Assembly (NCBI GenBank): GCA_902619855.1
Contig: CACNGE010000015.1
Location: 1-37,337, forward strand
Source of the DNA: an uncultured Bacteroidota bacterium
Lineage (GTDB): Bacteria > Bacteroidota > Bacteroidia > Flavobacteriales > Flavobacteriaceae
DNA: 37,337 nt
Direction of reading: 5' to 3'
Shown here: positions 35,872-37,337 of the stretch, in pieces
Layout: each line of letters opens with the position of its first letter
Numbering within the stretch: position 1 is the stretch's first letter
Position numbers and translations under genes: made by a program
Notes under the pieces: generated by a model
Database searches by the model: none
What the model saw: the letters and a program-made list of their open reading frames with translations, nothing else
What the model was told of the DNA's origin: nothing

Positions 35872-36942
35872 ATGAGAAGTTTTTATTTTTTAATTATACT
35901 ATTAGGTTTTGAAGTTTTCGCACAACAACCCAAAGTGCCTTCTCTACATCGTCATGCTAATTTTCATATTGGCACCTCAGTTCGTTTTGTCCCTTTTTCT
36001 AAAGATACTTTATCTCATAAAATTCAGCAACACCACTTTAATAGCTACACAGCAGGAAGTGACATGAAAATGTATCAAATATGCCCTAAGCCTGACACTT
36101 ATTATTGGTCTCGTGTGGACAGCATCGTGGATTATACAATTAAAAACAATCAGCGATTATTTGGGCATAATTTAATCTGGCACAGTTCCACTCCCAAATG
36201 GATCGAAAAGAAAGCTTTAAAGGACCCAGAGTGGTTGGATGGATTCATGAAAGAATACATCTCAACATATGTTGGGAAATATAAAGGAATTGTTGATGGA
36301 TGGGATGTAGTTAACGAAGGTTTAAACTCAAAAGGTCAGGGCTTAAGAACCGAAAGTATTTGGTTCAAATCATTAGGAAGGAAGTATATAGAAAAAGCCT
36401 TTACATATGCCCATGCAGCAGACCCTGATGCTATTTTATTTTACAATGATTTCAATACTGAGAGAGACTCTCTCAAATTGGATTCAATGCTTGAAATGGT
36501 TTATGATTTTTTGGATAGAGGGGTGCCAATTTCTGGCATCGGTTTCCAAATGCATATCAGAATGGATATTCCAAATGAAATCATTGCAGAGTCATTAAAA
36601 AAAGCTTCTGACACAGGTCTTCAAATCCATTTATCGGAGGTTGATATTATTTTCAATACTCATGATGATTCAAAAGGAGGTGGAATTCAACTGTATGATC
36701 ATTTAACTGAAGAGATGAAATTAGCACAAGCACAGAAATATGCCGACCTGGTAAATATGTACCAAGATATAGTGCCAGAAGAACAGCAATATGGAATAAC
36801 ATTTTGGGGGTTTAATGATCGAGACACTTGGATTCGAAGATTTTTTAAAATGAATGACTGGCCTACGATTTACGACGATAATCTTTTACCAAAACCTGCT
36901 TTCTATGGATTTTTAAATGCGCTTAATAAAGATTCCGATTAA
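35872..36942 (+). CDS. GH10 endo-beta-1,4-xylanase, compact single domain
   Basis: 356-residue secreted GH10 with little besides the catalytic barrel. Signal peptide 1-18 (EVFAQ). Canonical substrate motifs: GHNLIWHSSTPKW (98-110), acid/base Glu149 in WDVVNEG, FYNDFN, GIGFQMHI, nucleophile Glu256 in IHLSEVDI, and FWGFNDRDTWI. It should be an ordinary endo-xylanase and may act on oligosaccharides, since no binding module or T9SS tail is present. It follows the last sulfatase by 28 nt and ends the operon. Of the three GH10 domains in the window this one is closest to the family consensus. Confidence 0.95.
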   Translation: MRSFYFLIILLGFEVFAQQPKVPSLHRHANFHIGTSVRFVPFSKDTLSHKIQQHHFNSYTAGSDMKMYQICPKPDTYYWSRVDSIVDYTIKNNQRLFGHNLIWHSSTPKWIEKKALKDPEWLDGFMKEYISTYVGKYKGIVDGWDVVNEGLNSKGQGLRTESIWFKSLGRKYIEKAFTYAHAADPDAILFYNDFNTERDSLKLDSMLEMVYDFLDRGVPISGIGFQMHIRMDIPNEIIAESLKKASDTGLQIHLSEVDIIFNTHDDSKGGGIQLYDHLTEEMKLAQAQKYADLVNMYQDIVPEEQQYGITFWGFNDRDTWIRRFFKMNDWPTIYDDNLLPKPAFYGFLNALNKDSD

Positions 36943-36946
36943 TATG

Positions 36947-36975
36947 TTTTGTTCACTCAATTTTTTCTAATTTTG
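36947..36975 (+). promoter_or_regulatory. Candidate Bacteroidota promoter before the second sensor gene
   Basis: TTTTG (36947-36951) is followed after 16 nt by TAATTTTG (36968-36975), which matches the -7 consensus TAnnTTTG exactly. The spacing is slightly short for the usual 17-23 nt. It lies just after the GH10 stop and about 120 nt before the ATG at 37099, so it could drive the sensor gene separately from the enzyme operon. Confidence 0.42.
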
Positions 36976-37098
36976 AATGGAATGAAAAGTCATTATTGGT
37001 GGCTTCGCCAAGTTATCAAAGCAAATAAATCTAGAGTTTTAAATAATACAGTTTGAATCTCTTAAACAAAAAATGTAATTTGAAAGCGAAATGAAATT

Positions 37099-37337
37099 AT
37101 GTTTTTACGTTTTCAATATTATTTAATTGTTTTATTATCACCATTTCTAATTACTGGTCAGCAGATTTCACATCTAGGTCCATTTGAAGGTATTGGCAAC
37201 GGAGCTGTTCGTGCTTTTGCCAAAGATAGCATGGGCTACATGTGGATTGGTACTTCAATGGGACTTAATAAGTTTTCTGGATCTTCCTTCAAATCATATA
37301 AAGTTTCGGGACAAAATGAAGGAATAGTTGATTTGTT
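37099..37337 (+). CDS. Propeller-type sensor, 5' end only (probably a second HTCS)
   Basis: A frame opening at ATG 37099 runs to the window edge (79 codons). It encodes a signal peptide (MFLRFQYYLIVLLSPFLITGQ) then ISHLGPFEGIGNGAVRAFAK and DSMGYMWIGTSMGLNKFSG, which is a Reg_prop unit like those in the HTCS at 5429. The rest is outside the window, so the kinase and DNA-binding parts are not seen; an HTCS or another propeller-type sensor would both fit. The ATG at 37091 is in a frame that stops after 11 codons and is not used. A second sensor at the far edge of the PUL may mark the boundary of a neighbouring locus or a second inducer. Confidence 0.8.
   Translation, partial: MFLRFQYYLIVLLSPFLITGQQISHLGPFEGIGNGAVRAFAKDSMGYMWIGTSMGLNKFSGSSFKSYKVSGQNEGIVDL

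Noticed and set aside
36982-37056. 24-codon frame (starts MKSHYWWLRQ) between the last GH10 and the second sensor
   Set aside because: Too short, no signal or known motif, and it lies in the likely leader of the sensor gene. A small stem TGGC/GCCA in it is too weak to call an RNA element.
1-37337. Mobile element, CRISPR array, tRNA or prophage content
   Set aside because: No transposase, integrase, direct-repeat array, cloverleaf-like sequence or phage gene was seen on either strand.

Overview
The window looks like chromosome of a marine Bacteroidota, most likely a Flavobacteriia member. It is AT-rich. It has SusC/SusD pairs of the Bacteroidota type, a hybrid two-component regulator, type IX secretion (T9SS) C-terminal sorting domains, TAnnTTTG-like promoter boxes and few Shine-Dalgarno sequences. 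I see no rRNA, tRNA, CRISPR array, transposase or integrase. Nearly all of the 37 kb is one polysaccharide utilisation locus (PUL) whose enzymes point to a sulfated, acetylated beta-1,4-xylan.

Left part (1-9562): the 5' end of a divergent secreted protein; a GH43 plus a CE1-like esterase with a 1-nt overlap; a GH10 xylanase; then, on the minus strand, a full-length hybrid two-component sensor (HTCS) overlapping by 4 nt a carboxypeptidase-D-regulatory-like secreted protein. Middle (9707-16809): a sulfatase, a lipoprotein GH43 beta-xylosidase, and the cytoplasmic xylose module xylulokinase - xylose isomerase - sodium/sugar symporter. At 16831-19251, on the minus strand, lies a beta-helix protein with a carbohydrate-binding domain and a T9SS tail. 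Right part (19485-36942, all plus strand): SusC, SusD, an unrecognised T9SS surface protein, a small secreted helical protein, a GH5 enzyme with CBM and T9SS tail, a sulfatase-GH10 fusion, two more sulfatases, a CE6-like acetylxylan esterase, a fifth sulfatase and a third GH10. The window ends in the start of a second propeller-type sensor.

Proposed working: surface GH10, GH5 and binding proteins cut and hold the polymer. Sulfatases and esterases strip sulfate and acyl groups. SusC/SusD imports oligomers, GH43 enzymes release xylose, the symporter moves xylose across the inner membrane, and xylose isomerase and xylulokinase feed xylulose-5-phosphate to the pentose phosphate pathway. The HTCS would sense oligosaccharide in the periplasm.

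Most notable are: the single-chain sulfatase-GH10 protein (27790-30405) with an unusual active-site loop; an intrinsic-terminator hairpin inside the signal-peptide codons of the GH5 gene, paired with a second terminator just after the SusCD operon; a CBM inserted into the terminal cap of a beta-helix protein; and two secreted PUL proteins of no family I recognise. All functions are inferred from motifs and context read by eye; no database search was made.
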